A DNA stretch of 64,000 nt from JAWKOK01 sp963765875 (GTDB lineage: Bacteria; Chloroflexota; Anaerolineae; Caldilineales; Caldilineaceae), in assembly GCA_963765875.1 (NCBI GenBank), contig CAVXYK010000008.1:244226-308225 (forward strand), written 5' to 3'. A model generated the notes under the pieces. The model was not told where the DNA came from, did not search any database, and saw only the letters and a program-made list of their open reading frames with translations. Of the stretch, positions 28,233 to 36,104 are shown piece by piece; position 1 is the stretch's first letter, and every line of letters begins with the position of its first letter. The position numbers and the translations under genes are program-made.

Positions 28233-28390
28233 GCAAAAGGCCATTTTCGCCACAGATTTACACAGATAATAGACGGGATAAAACACAGATGGTACCGGGA
28301 TTACCCTGGACACGTGGTAAACATCTGTGAAAATCAGTTCCTTATCTGTGGCTATCTGTGGCAAATTGCCGTTATTGCAGTGGGGTCACT
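28233..28390. repeat. CACAGAT palindromic repeat, copy D
   Basis: Left arm CGCCACAGATTTACACAGAT and right arm TTATCTGTGGCTATCTGTGGC, with inner ACACAGATGG and ACATCTGTGAAAATC. It ends in GTTATTGCAGTGGGGTC, the associated motif. The gap 28119-28410 holds nothing else. Confidence 0.8.
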
Positions 28391-28410
28391 GAAGTTGCCG
28401 GAATGCCTGT

Positions 28411-28830
28411 TCATGACAACACTGGTTGGTCTAGCAGCTGTTGCTGGAGGCTCGCCAGCGTTGCAAGGCCATGGTTGATGGCCGTCGGCTGCCGCTGCTC
28501 GTCGATGACCACCGTGCTGGGCACGGTCATGACACCGAAGAAGTCTGCAACCTCAGGGCAATCGGCGGCATCAATGGCCAGCACGTGTACGCCCAGGCGT
28601 TGTTTCAGTTGATCAAGAATGGGGGTCTGGCGGAAGCGGCACTGGCTGCATTCGGGCGTCGTGAAGTAAAGGACGGTTGGGCCTACCGTGGCCAGGTCGT
28701 GTGCAACCAGTGCCGGCAGGGCTTGGCCCGCTGCATGGCGAAAGCGATATGCTGCGAGCCAACGCCATGCGTAGAACGCTGACAACGAAAGGAGAATCAA
28801 GGCAGATAGAATCAGGATTCGTTCGGTCAT
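28411..28830 (-). CDS. membrane-anchored thioredoxin-like protein
   Basis: A 139-residue protein with one N-terminal membrane helix (ILILSALILLSLSAFYAW) and a thioredoxin domain whose active site is TPECSQCRFRQ (CxxC = CSQC), followed by the cis-proline segment TVPSTVVID. ATG 28830 is preferred because it overlaps the DUF4395 stop (ATGA) and starts directly at the helix; the longer frame has no ribosome binding site. Last gene of the run cysO, rhodanese-MoeB, cysM, DUF4395, thioredoxin. A role in reducing disulfides or persulfides formed during sulfur transfer is inferred from context only. Confidence 0.82.
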   Translation of the reverse strand: MTERILILSALILLSLSAFYAWRWLAAYRFRHAAGQALPALVAHDLATVGPTVLYFTTPECSQCRFRQTPILDQLKQRLGVHVLAIDAADCPEVADFFGVMTVPSTVVIDEQRQPTAINHGLATLASLQQQLLDQPVLS

Positions 28831-29300
28831 TGCTTGTGAGTCTCCACACGCACGTCGGCCGACTGCCAGCGAGCCAGTCGCGGACGGAGGCCACGCCGTG
28901 CAAGCTGGTAGTAGATGAAACAACCAAGGCAGAATCCGGCAAAGAGATTGACCCCGGCCAGCACCACCACGATCAACGACAAAGCCCAGCCCAGGACAGG
29001 TAGGCCGGCCACAAATACCAGGACGGCGACGGCCAAGACAATGGCCCCAACGCCCTGTGCAAAGAGATGAGGCTGCGGTTCGTCAATCTGGACATCCGGT
29101 TTGAGAAGGCCGGTCGGCTTCAGGAGTCTGGCATAGAGCAGCTTGAAAAGCCCGGCCTTCGGCCAAACCGTACCAATCAGCATGACGGTGGCCACGAAGA
29201 GAACAAGCCAAGGCTGATCGAGCAGAAATGCGAGCAATAGCAGGGCGATGATAAAGGTCTGATTGACCTTCAGCGCGGCGTGATCGATTTTTGTTGGCAT
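28827..29300 (-). CDS. DUF4395 membrane protein
   Basis: A 157-residue protein with four hydrophobic helices in two pairs (FIIALLLLAFLL, LVLFVATVMLIGTVW; GVGAIVLAVAVLVFVAG, WALSLIVVVLAGVNLFAG) and the family's cysteine motif GFCLGCFIYYQL. The function is not established. DUF4395 proteins are often next to thioredoxin or rhodanese genes. Here it lies 9 nt after cysM and overlaps the thioredoxin-like gene, which suggests a redox or sulfur-handling role with those partners. Confidence 0.85.
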   Translation of the reverse strand: MPTKIDHAALKVNQTFIIALLLLAFLLDQPWLVLFVATVMLIGTVWPKAGLFKLLYARLLKPTGLLKPDVQIDEPQPHLFAQGVGAIVLAVAVLVFVAGLPVLGWALSLIVVVLAGVNLFAGFCLGCFIYYQLARRGLRPRLARWQSADVRVETHKQ

Positions 29301-29309
29301 TTCGTTCTC

Positions 29310-30293
29310 CTAATCGAAGATTCCAAGACTGACATACTTGCTCCCGTCATCCGGCAACACCGTCACGACGACGCCTTCGCTAAGCTCGGCGGCGACATTG
29401 ATCGCGCTGGCCACTGCCGCACCGGCACTAAGACCGACGAAGAGCCCTGATTCTTGGGCCAGTCGTCGCGTCATGGTCCAGGTGGATTCAGCGTCAATGG
29501 AAATCTGCTCGTCCGGCACGCCCGCGTCGTAGATGCCGGGCACGATGGCGGTCTCCAGATGCTTGAGCCCTTCGATGACCTCAAGCTCGTCCTGAGGCTG
29601 GATGGCCAGAATCTGGATATCGGGGTTGCGTTCCTTGAGGTAGCGCCCGATCCCGATCAGCGTGCCCGACGTGCCCAGCCCGGTCACAAAATGGGTGACC
29701 TGACCGCCGGTCTGTTGCCAGATCTCCGGTCCCGTGGTCAGGTAGTGTGCCCGCCAGTTGGCCGGGTTGTTGTACTGATCGGCATAGAAGTAGCGGGCGG
29801 GGTCGGCTTGGACACGCTCACGCACACGCAGGATGGCCCCATCGCTGCCGCCTAGCGGATCGGTCTCGATCAGCCTGGCTCCATAGGCCCGCACCAACGC
29901 CTTGCGCTCAGCACTGACATTGGACGGCATGACCAGCTCCACCGGATAGCCTTTGACGGCGCCGATCAGCGCCAGTGCGATGCCGGTGTTGCCTGAACTG
30001 CTGTCGATGATGGTCTTGTCCGGCGTCAACTCGCCGTTCTGCTCGCCCTCACACACGATCTGCAACGCGGCCCGCGCCTTGACCGAGCCGCCGGGATTGA
30101 ACCATTCGGCCTTGCCAAAGACCTTCACGCCCTTGGCAACGCCATTCCGGTGGGCAAACTGACTCAGATCGATCAACGGCGTGTTGCCGATCTGATCGAG
30201 AACGCTCCTGGCATACCCGTCGTTCTCGGCAGACCACACGACTGCGGTTGACGCATCGAACGGTTTTTTGACCAAAGTGTCTGGGTAGATCAT
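29310..30293 (-). CDS. cysM: cysteine synthase, CysM/OASS family (probably CysO-thiocarboxylate dependent)
   Basis: A 327-residue PLP enzyme. The lysine motif is PGGSVKARAAL, the substrate loop SSSGNTGIALALIG, the phosphate cup GLGTSGTLIGIGRYL, the PLP-N1 serine region SAGAAVASA, and the tail DDGSKYVSLGIFD. Enzymes of this family make cysteine from O-acetyl- or O-phosphoserine. Placement after cysO and a MoeB-like gene suggests use of a protein thiocarboxylate as the sulfur donor, as in the Mycobacterium tuberculosis CysM route. ATG 30293 is used; the frame extends upstream to 30449 only by reading through a heptamer repeat as a Q/A/S-rich heptapeptide, which is not credible protein. Confidence 0.9.
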   Translation of the reverse strand: MIYPDTLVKKPFDASTAVVWSAENDGYARSVLDQIGNTPLIDLSQFAHRNGVAKGVKVFGKAEWFNPGGSVKARAALQIVCEGEQNGELTPDKTIIDSSSGNTGIALALIGAVKGYPVELVMPSNVSAERKALVRAYGARLIETDPLGGSDGAILRVRERVQADPARYFYADQYNNPANWRAHYLTTGPEIWQQTGGQVTHFVTGLGTSGTLIGIGRYLKERNPDIQILAIQPQDELEVIEGLKHLETAIVPGIYDAGVPDEQISIDAESTWTMTRRLAQESGLFVGLSAGAAVASAINVAAELSEGVVVTVLPDDGSKYVSLGIFD

Positions 30294-30310
30294 GGTGGGA
30301 CCTGTTCCTT

Positions 30311-30443
30311 GCTGCTTGCTGCTTGCTGCTTGCTGCTTGCTGCTTGCTGCTTGCTGCTTGCTGCTTGCTGCTTGCTGCTTGCTGCTTGCTGCTTGCTGCT
30401 TGCTGCTTGCTGCTTGCTGCTTGCTGCTTGCTGCTTGCTGCTT
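30311..30443. repeat. 19 perfect copies of the heptamer GCTGCTT
   Basis: Exactly 133 nt of uninterrupted GCTGCTT units, directly upstream (18 nt) of the cysM start on the other strand. It replaces the left arm of a GCTGCTTGCTGCGTGA palindrome whose right arm, CCTCACGCAGCAAGCAGCACG, survives at about 30519-30540. Seven is not a multiple of three, so copy-number change would shift any frame read through it. Confidence 0.95.
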
Positions 30444-30553
30444 GAACAATGATAATTTGGTACAGGGTGGTTATCAAACGAAGAACAGACCATTCACGAC
30501 AGATCGTCCTTGACAGAGACCTCACGCAGCAAGCAGCACGTAGTAAGTAGCCT

Positions 30554-31784
30554 CTAAGCCAAAATCGCCTCAACTTCATCCACGGCCGCATTCACCGACG
30601 GCAAGCCACAGAACTGCTGATAGTCAATCAATTCTGTGACGGTCGGATGGTCGCCGCAGACCGGGCATTCAGGGTTGCGCGCTACGTTCAGCGTGCGGAA
30701 GCTCTGATCCAGCGTGTCGATCATCAGCAGTCGGCCAATCAGCGACTCGCCGAAGCCTACGATGAGCTTGATGGCCTCGATGGCCTGCAGCGAGCCGACG
30801 ATACCCGGCAACACGCCCAGCACACCAGCCTCGGAGCAGCTCGGCACCTCGCCCGGCGGCGGCGGATCGGGATAGAGGCAGCGATAGCAGGGGCCGCCTT
30901 CAATGCCCTGTTCCTCAATCTCAGGCTGATAGATAGTCACCTGGCCCTCAAACATGAAGATGCTGGCATCGACCAACGGCTTGTTCAGGAACTGACAGGC
31001 ATCGTTGACCAGATAGCGAGTCGGGAAGTTGTCGGAGCCGTTGAGGACGACGTCGAAATCCTTGATGATCTCCAGCGCATTGTGGCTGGAGATAGGCTCC
31101 GGAATGGCGATCATGTTCAGGTCCGGGTTGATATCGAGCAGTCGATCGCGTGGCCGAGTCCACCTTGAGACGTCCCACATCCTTCGTGCCGTGAAGAAGC
31201 TGGCGCTGCAAGTTGGAGACATCGACAACGTCAAAATCGACGATGCCGATGGTCCCGACACCGGCCGCGGCCAGATACATGGCGGCCGGGCTGCCAAGGC
31301 CGCCGGCGCCGATCAGCAGCACCTTGCTGTCGAGCAGCTTGAGCTGACCCTCTTCGCCGATTTCGCTAAGCAGCGTGTGGCGGCTGTAGCGAATGCGCTG
31401 TTCGTCATTGAGCACAGTCGGAATCTTGAAATCAAATCCGGCGTTCTTCCAGCCGTTGAAGCCGCCGATCAACGAGATCGGCTCGTCGTAGCCCATCTCC
31501 AACAGATTGCGCGCAGCCAGAACAGAGCGCACGCCGCCGGCGCAGTAGATGACGAACGGCTTATCCCGATCCGGTTGAATCTGATCGATCTGAAGTTCCA
31601 GAAATCCACGTGGCACAAAGATCGCTCCGGGCAGATGTCCCTGGACAAATTCATCACGCTCACGCACGTCGATGACGGTCAGTTCTTCGCCGGCATCGAG
31701 GCGCTGCTTGAGCTGCTGCACCGAGATTTCGTCAATCTCGTCCTTCGCCAGGCGAAGCAATTGGTCACGATTGAGGCTACTCAT
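30554..31784 (-). pseudogene. rhodanese-MoeB/ThiF fusion (CysO-activating enzyme), frame broken once
   Basis: The combined product is about 410 residues. Residues 15-110 are a rhodanese domain with VIDVRERDEF and the active loop VIYCAGGVRS (CxxxxxR-like). From about 130 a ThiF/MoeB E1-like adenylyltransferase follows: RYSRHTLLSEIGEEGQ, the glycine loop GAGGLGSPAAMYLA, NLQRQLLHG, then in the next frame NGSDNFPTRYLVND and the zinc pairs CYRC and CPVC. Known MoeB-rhodanese proteins (MOCS3, MoeZ) have the reverse domain order. The frame changes between LKVDSA and DRLLDINPD near 31150; the length is a multiple of three plus one. It should adenylate and thiocarboxylate CysO. If the break is real, the operon is inactive. 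Confidence 0.85.
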
Positions 31785-31850
31785 AGGTCGTTTCTTCCCC
31801 TTGTACTTGGTCGTTCGTTGCGGTGGGTTCGGCTCGGTCGCGTAACCGTT

Positions 31851-32126
31851 TTAGCGGCCGCCGGCCATGGCCGGGACAATGGAGACACGGTCCGTCTCGC
31901 CGACAGGCGTTGCCAAGCCGTCCAGCGTACGGATCTCATCATCATTTACGAAAACGTTAATGAAGCGCTTGACATTGCCCTCACCATCCAAAAGCTTGTC
32001 GGTCACGCCAGGATACTGTTCGTTCACGGCGTTGATCACGCCAATCACATCGCTTCCTTCTACCGTGACCTTGGATTGGCCGCCGGTGGCTCTTCGCATC
32101 GCGGTGGGGACATAGACTGTTGCCAT
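31851..32126 (-). CDS. cysO: CysO/MoaD-like ubiquitin-fold sulfur carrier
   Basis: A 91-residue protein with the beta-grasp fold of ThiS/MoaD/CysO: it begins VYVPTAMRRATGG, has the helix VIGVINAVNEQYPGVTDKLL, then GNVKRFINVFVNDDEIR and VGETDRVSIVPAMAGGR. The C-terminal Gly-Gly needed for adenylation is followed by one arginine, so a protease would have to expose it. The Mec-type JAMM protease at 32660-33283 is an obvious candidate. GGAGAGAAAT precedes ATG 32126. A terminator-like hairpin lies 95-106 nt upstream. Confidence 0.9.
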   Translation of the reverse strand: MATVYVPTAMRRATGGQSKVTVEGSDVIGVINAVNEQYPGVTDKLLDGEGNVKRFINVFVNDDEIRTLDGLATPVGETDRVSIVPAMAGGR

Positions 32127-32220
32127 TGTATTTCTCTCCTTGGTTTTATGCGGTGTATTCTGATTCTCTTGCTGCGAATATCTTTCGAGCTACAGGCTTG
32201 TGATTCAAAGACGGTTCAAC

Positions 32221-32258
32221 AAACAAAAACGCCGAACTCATCAAACGATGAATTCGGC
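32221..32258 (-). terminator. intrinsic terminator between mec and cysO (possible attenuator)
   Basis: On the minus strand GCCGAATTCATC pairs with GATGAGTTCGGC across the loop GTTT (one mismatch) and is followed by GTTTTTGTTT. It lies about 95 nt before cysO and about 400 nt after mec. It may end the mec transcript or attenuate cysO. Confidence 0.75.
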
Positions 32259-32659
32259 GCTATAGTCTACGGCACAACGTTATCTACGCAGTGACGTACA
32301 GAATCTTTTTAGGTCAATTGTGGTTGAGGGTTTCCAACAGATGGATGGCCTCAAGTCGTGCAGCACCGTTCATCGCTTGCGTCATGAACCAGCGGGGGTT
32401 GCCAGCGCCATGCTGACGACACCCGCTATAGACACAAGCAAGTTTCGGTTTTGAATGCTACGCACAACTTGATCAACATCAATTCAACTCTTGGTCTGTC
32501 GCTTGGTCTGTCGCGAGAAAACAACCCTATTTCGAACTGAGGGCGAAGTATACGTGCATCCGCCATCGATTGTCAAAACCGATTATCGGCTGAACAATCC
32601 ATCAATGCGGTGAGCAGAATTACATTAACGCAGGAAGCGAACGATTGTGCAGAGAATGT
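32259..32659 (-). other. 400-nt mec-cysO intergenic region, possible leader
   Basis: No gene of normal size is visible. On the minus strand there are several stem-forming stretches, for example GTTCAT/ATGAAC around 32360-32390 and AGCGGGTGTCG...AACCCCCGCT. A 23-codon frame (32385 to 32314) overlaps by ATGA a shorter frame ending in ATPAGS. Neither has cysteine codons or a strong ribosome binding site, so a classical cysteine attenuator peptide is not supported. No recognised riboswitch core was found. Confidence 0.3.
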
Positions 32660-33283
32660 TCAAGAGGTGTGAATCGGATGCTCGACAATCGACACAACAC
32701 GTGGATCGACATCATCGAAGCCGGTATCGGCCTGCCCTGTATAGACGATGTAGAATGGCGGGGCCACCTGTTCAATCACGGCAGAAAGCGCCGCAGAGCT
32801 GACGCTTGGGTCTTTCTGAAAATATCCGAACAGGCCGGGGCGGACCTCTTCAAATATGACCTCGCCAGACAGCGCATCCAGATCCAGGTCCAAGAAGTGG
32901 GGCAACATACTGAAGGCACGAATCACCGGCTTGTCATCAAACTCAAGCGAGCAGATGAAGTAGATGCTGTCGGGATAGTGAGCGTTCCAGGCATCGGTTG
33001 CCGACGGGTACGCCACGGAGATCGGGTGGGAATGGTAGATGCCCATCATCTCGTCGCCGGCGTCATCAAACTCGAACTGAAGCAAGAGCGTCTTGGCGTC
33101 AACCGAGTAGTTGTCGATCTTGTCTTCAGCCTCGTTGATGCCGCGGACAAGCTCGAACGCCTCGTTGCCCCGCCCGCGGAGAATGCCGCAGATCTCCTCA
33201 GGTTTGCCCTCGCGGGCGTGCTCGACGATCGCATCGTAGAGATTCTGGGGCAAAATCACCGCTTGTTCAGGCTGTTTGCTCAT
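32660..33283 (-). CDS. mec: Mec-like JAMM/MPN metalloprotease
   Basis: A 207-residue M67-family protein. The JAMM zinc site is visible: Glu in [11 protein letters not shown], then [21 protein letters not shown] with HxH and the downstream Ser/Asp. In M. tuberculosis, Mec cleaves newly made cysteine from CysO-Cys. Here the CysO tail carries an extra arginine, so this protease may also mature CysO. The domain occupies residues 10-140; the last 65 residues are an extension of unknown role ([15 protein letters not shown]). It is on the same strand as, and upstream of, cysO. Confidence 0.88.
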   Translation of the reverse strand: MSKQPEQAVILPQNLYDAIVEHAREGKPEEICGILRGRGNEAFELVRGINEAEDKIDNYSVDAKTLLLQFEFDDAGDEMMGIYHSHPISVAYPSATDAWNAHYPDSIYFICSLEFDDKPVIRAFSMLPHFLDLDLDALSGEVIFEEVRPGLFGYFQKDPSVSSAALSAVIEQVAPPFYIVYTGQADTGFDDVDPRVVSIVEHPIHTS

Positions 33284-33381
33284 GGTCTAATCTTCTCAGT
33301 CCGGTTTCGAATTTCACTAAACCCTTTGATTGCGTGCGGGCAATTGTAACAACAAGGAACCCATTCTACGAAATGGGAAGC

Positions 33382-33993
33382 CTATGGCGTCAACGCTGCC
33401 CTCAGGTCCGACAGATCAAGCTCCATGGTGGTCGCAGCGCCGAAACCAATCAGCCAACGCAAGTACTCAAACCGCTCTGTATTGACCGCCTGAAAACCGA
33501 CGCGTTCATAGAGCCTTCTGGCCGCTGGATTTGTATCGATCACATCAAGCCGGACCGACTCGTAACCATGCTGCACGGCATACCGACTCACCTCGTCGAG
33601 CAGCCGTCTACCAATGCCGTGCCCGCGCAGTTCATGGCGTACCGTAATGCCATCCATCAATAACTGACCAGATGCCGGCTCGCGTTCGTAAAGGCTGAGG
33701 ATGAGCGACGCCCAGTTGCCGCGGAGAAAACCGAGATGCGATAGAAGTCCTCGATAGTTGATGCCGCTCGTAAGGCTGGCGCCCTTTGACGTAAAGCCCG
33801 CCAACCCAACAATCTCCCCATCGGCCAAGGCGCAGACAGCGCACTCGGCAACCAGCGAGTCCGTCAATATGGCGACGCGCTGCGCTCGATCACCTATCTG
33901 CGGCGGCAGTTTCGGGCCAAAGGCTTCGTCATACAGTTGTGCAGCATTGTCCCGTTGATCTTCTGGAAGGCCAAAGATATATTGAATGTCCAT
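33382..33993 (-). CDS. GNAT family N-acetyltransferase
   Basis: A 203-residue acetyltransferase. The acetyl-CoA motif is LMDGITVRHELRGHGIGRRLLDEV (RGHGIG), followed by VRLDVIDTNPAARRLYERVGF, both strongly typical. The N-terminal half (EAFGPKLP, LVGLAGF-like strands) binds an unknown acceptor. It is on the same strand as mec but separated by 98 nt; a link to cysteine metabolism, such as serine acetylation, is not supported because SAT enzymes belong to another fold. Confidence 0.87.
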   Translation of the reverse strand: MDIQYIFGLPEDQRDNAAQLYDEAFGPKLPPQIGDRAQRVAILTDSLVAECAVCALADGEIVGLAGFTSKGASLTSGINYRGLLSHLGFLRGNWASLILSLYEREPASGQLLMDGITVRHELRGHGIGRRLLDEVSRYAVQHGYESVRLDVIDTNPAARRLYERVGFQAVNTERFEYLRWLIGFGAATTMELDLSDLRAALTP

Positions 33994-34044
33994 ATGCGGT
34001 GCGCCCTCCCGTGCGCCGAATATTCAAGTGGAGGATTCGACCCA

Positions 34045-35175
34045 CTAGACCAGAGGTTCAGTTCCCAGGACAAGCGTATCGGTAGGCGACCAGGTCAACC
34101 AGACTGAATCGCCGATCTCAGGCGGGTCTGTGTGCAGACCGCTCTGCTCAAAAACGATCATCTGTGTCCCATTCGTTTGGATGCCAGTATCCAACGACAC
34201 ATAGTAGTTCTGGCTTGTGCCGACGTAGGCGATATGCTGGATTTGCCCCGGCAAAGAGATCGGTGCGTCGACCGGAACGCGGTGCAGCCGCACCTTTTCG
34301 GGTCGGACAGCAACGGTAAGCGGATCGCCCACGGCGATCGCACTGGCCGCAATACCGGCATCATGCCCTTTGCCCGTCGATTCGGTGACGATACGATTTT
34401 CACCGCCAACATCGACCACGACCTGATCCCCATCGATCCGCTCGACGACGCCCTCTAGAATGTTGGCCTCGCCCAGAAAATCGCAGACAAATCGCGTGTG
34501 CGGATGCTCATAGACCTGGCGTGGCGGCCCGACCTGGGCGATGCGCCCCCGATCCATCACCGCGATGCGGTCGGCCAGGGTCATGGCCTCTTCCTGGTCG
34601 TGGGTCACAAAAATCGTGGTGATGCCCAGGCGCTGCTGAAGCTCGCGCAGTTCGACCTGCATCTGCGTGCGCAGCTTCTTGTCCAGTGCGGCCAGCGGCT
34701 CGTCCAAGAGCAAAACACTCGGCTCGGTGACGATGGCACGCGCCAGGGCCACGCGCTGCTGCTGCCCGCCGGATAGCTCACGCGGCCGGCGTGAGGCCAT
34801 TGCGCCCAGTTCAACCAGATCGAGGACCTCAGCGACACGATGGTCGATCTCGCTCTTCACCAGCTTCTGATTCTCAAGACCAAAAGCCACATTCTTGGCC
34901 ACGCTCATGTGGGGAAAGAGCGCGTAGTTCTGGAAGACAAAGCCGATGTTGCGTCGATAGATGGGCACATTGACCAGCGACCGATCCCCGATGGTGATGT
35001 CGCCCGACTGGGGCTGCAAGAACCCCGCGATCAGTCGCAGCAGCGTCGTCTTACCGCTGCCGCTCGGCCCTAGCAGTGCAAAAAACTCGCCCTCATCGAC
35101 GGTCAGCTCGACGCGGTCGACTGCAGTGGTTTCCCCGTAGGAAAAGGTGATGGATTGGAGGTGGACGCTATTCAT
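34045..35175 (-). CDS. potA: spermidine/putrescine ABC transporter ATP-binding protein
   Basis: A 376-residue ATPase of the PotA/FbpC group: Walker A GPSGSGKTTLLRLIAG, Q-loop VFQNYALFPHMSV, signature LSGGQQQRVALARA, Walker B VLLLDEPLAALDKKLR and switch FVTHDQEEAM. Residues 235-376 form the TOBE regulatory domain (FLGEANILEGVV, VAVRPEKVRL). It powers polyamine uptake with the membrane proteins at 35316-36961 and the binding protein at 37052-38161. A 140-nt repeat separates it from potC, an unusual place for an insertion inside an operon. Confidence 0.92.
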   Translation of the reverse strand: MNSVHLQSITFSYGETTAVDRVELTVDEGEFFALLGPSGSGKTTLLRLIAGFLQPQSGDITIGDRSLVNVPIYRRNIGFVFQNYALFPHMSVAKNVAFGLENQKLVKSEIDHRVAEVLDLVELGAMASRRPRELSGGQQQRVALARAIVTEPSVLLLDEPLAALDKKLRTQMQVELRELQQRLGITTIFVTHDQEEAMTLADRIAVMDRGRIAQVGPPRQVYEHPHTRFVCDFLGEANILEGVVERIDGDQVVVDVGGENRIVTESTGKGHDAGIAASAIAVGDPLTVAVRPEKVRLHRVPVDAPISLPGQIQHIAYVGTSQNYYVSLDTGIQTNGTQMIVFEQSGLHTDPPEIGDSVWLTWSPTDTLVLGTEPLV

Positions 35176-35183
35176 AAAATCAC

Positions 35184-35312
35184 TTTGCTGCGTGCTGCTT
35201 GCTGCGTGAAAATGCTTGCGGAGTTCGATAGATTTCTCTGATCAGAGTGTTTCTTGTCACTTTCACCTGTTCCAACCCGGAATCCTCACGCAGCAAGCAG
35301 TAAGCAGCAGCC
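35184..35312. repeat. GCTGCTTGCTGCGTGA palindromic repeat, copy 3
   Basis: GCGTGCTGCTTGCTGCGTGA on the left and CCTCACGCAGCAAGCAGTAAG on the right fill the potC-potA gap. Same arms as at 16.6-16.76 kb and around the heptamer array at 30.3 kb. Confidence 0.8.
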
Positions 35313-35315
35313 TTC

Positions 35316-36104
35316 CTAAAAGCGCAACTCGCGCCCAACAATCAAAATACTGGTCGCCGAGATAAAAAAGACGATGGTCGAGATGGCGTTGATCTCGGGG
35401 GTGAAGCCCTTGCGAATGGCCGAGTAGATCTCGACCGGCAGGGTCGATACGCCCGGCGGGGCCAGGAAGTAGGAGATGACAAAGTTGTCGAATGAGACCG
35501 TGAAGGCAAAGAGCATGGCCGCCAGAATACCCGGTAGGGCCAGCGGAAAGGTGACGCGCCAAAAGGTGCGCCATGGCCCCGCGCCCAGACTGGCTGCGGC
35601 GTCCTCAAGACCAGGATCGCTGCCGGCCAAGCGTGCGCTGATGACGAGAATGGTGTAGGGCAATTGGATGGTCACGTGGCCGAGGTAGAGCGTGACCAGA
35701 CTGCGCTGGATCCCCAGCCAGAAGAAGAGCAGCAGCATAGCCACCGCCAGGATCAGCCAGGGGATGGTGATGGGCGGCACAAGCATGGCCTGCATCAGAC
35801 GACGACCGCGGAAGACGTAGCGCGTCAAGCCGATGGCGGCCAGCGTACCCAGAGCCGTCGCCGTGAGCGAGGTCATGATCGCCAGGATCAGGCTGTTGAC
35901 CGTCGCAGCGATGAGCCGCTCATTGCCGGCCAATCGCTGGAACCAGATCAGGTCAAAAGTGAAGGGCAACTCGTTCAACTGCGAGCGGTTGAAGGCCATC
36001 AACATCATGACAAATAACGGTGCATAGAGGAAGATCAACGCCGCCACGATGTACAGATGAGCGACACGTCGTCCACCCTTGTTTGATGCCATACCGGCGC
36101 TCAT
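35316..36104 (-). CDS. potC: spermidine/putrescine ABC transporter permease
   Basis: A 262-residue inner-membrane permease with six predicted helices (for example LYIVAALIFLYAPLFVMMLMAF and ATVNSLILAIMTSLTATALG). The cytoplasmic EAA loop contacting the ATPase is EDAAASLGAGPWRTFWRVTF. ATG 36104 overlaps the potB stop (ATGA) and has GAGGAG before it. Partner of PotB in the translocation pore. Confidence 0.93.
   Translation of the reverse strand: MSAGMASNKGGRRVAHLYIVAALIFLYAPLFVMMLMAFNRSQLNELPFTFDLIWFQRLAGNERLIAATVNSLILAIMTSLTATALGTLAAIGLTRYVFRGRRLMQAMLVPPITIPWLILAVAMLLLFFWLGIQRSLVTLYLGHVTIQLPYTILVISARLAGSDPGLEDAAASLGAGPWRTFWRVTFPLALPGILAAMLFAFTVSFDNFVISYFLAPPGVSTLPVEIYSAIRKGFTPEINAISTIVFFISATSILIVGRELRF

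Noticed and set aside
30311..30443. CRISPR-like array
   Set aside because: Units are 7 nt with no spacers; it is a simple tandem repeat.
30293..30449. Q/A/S-rich N-terminal extension of CysM (heptapeptide repeats)
   Set aside because: It is the translation of the GCTGCTT array; the enzyme is complete from the ATG at 30293.
31029..32294. 421-codon open frame opposite rhodanese-MoeB and cysO
   Set aside because: It spans two real genes and a terminator and has no recognisable domain.
32521..32560. TTCGAAA loop resembling a tRNA T-arm on the minus strand
   Set aside because: Only a weak stem surrounds it, and no anticodon or acceptor arms can be drawn.
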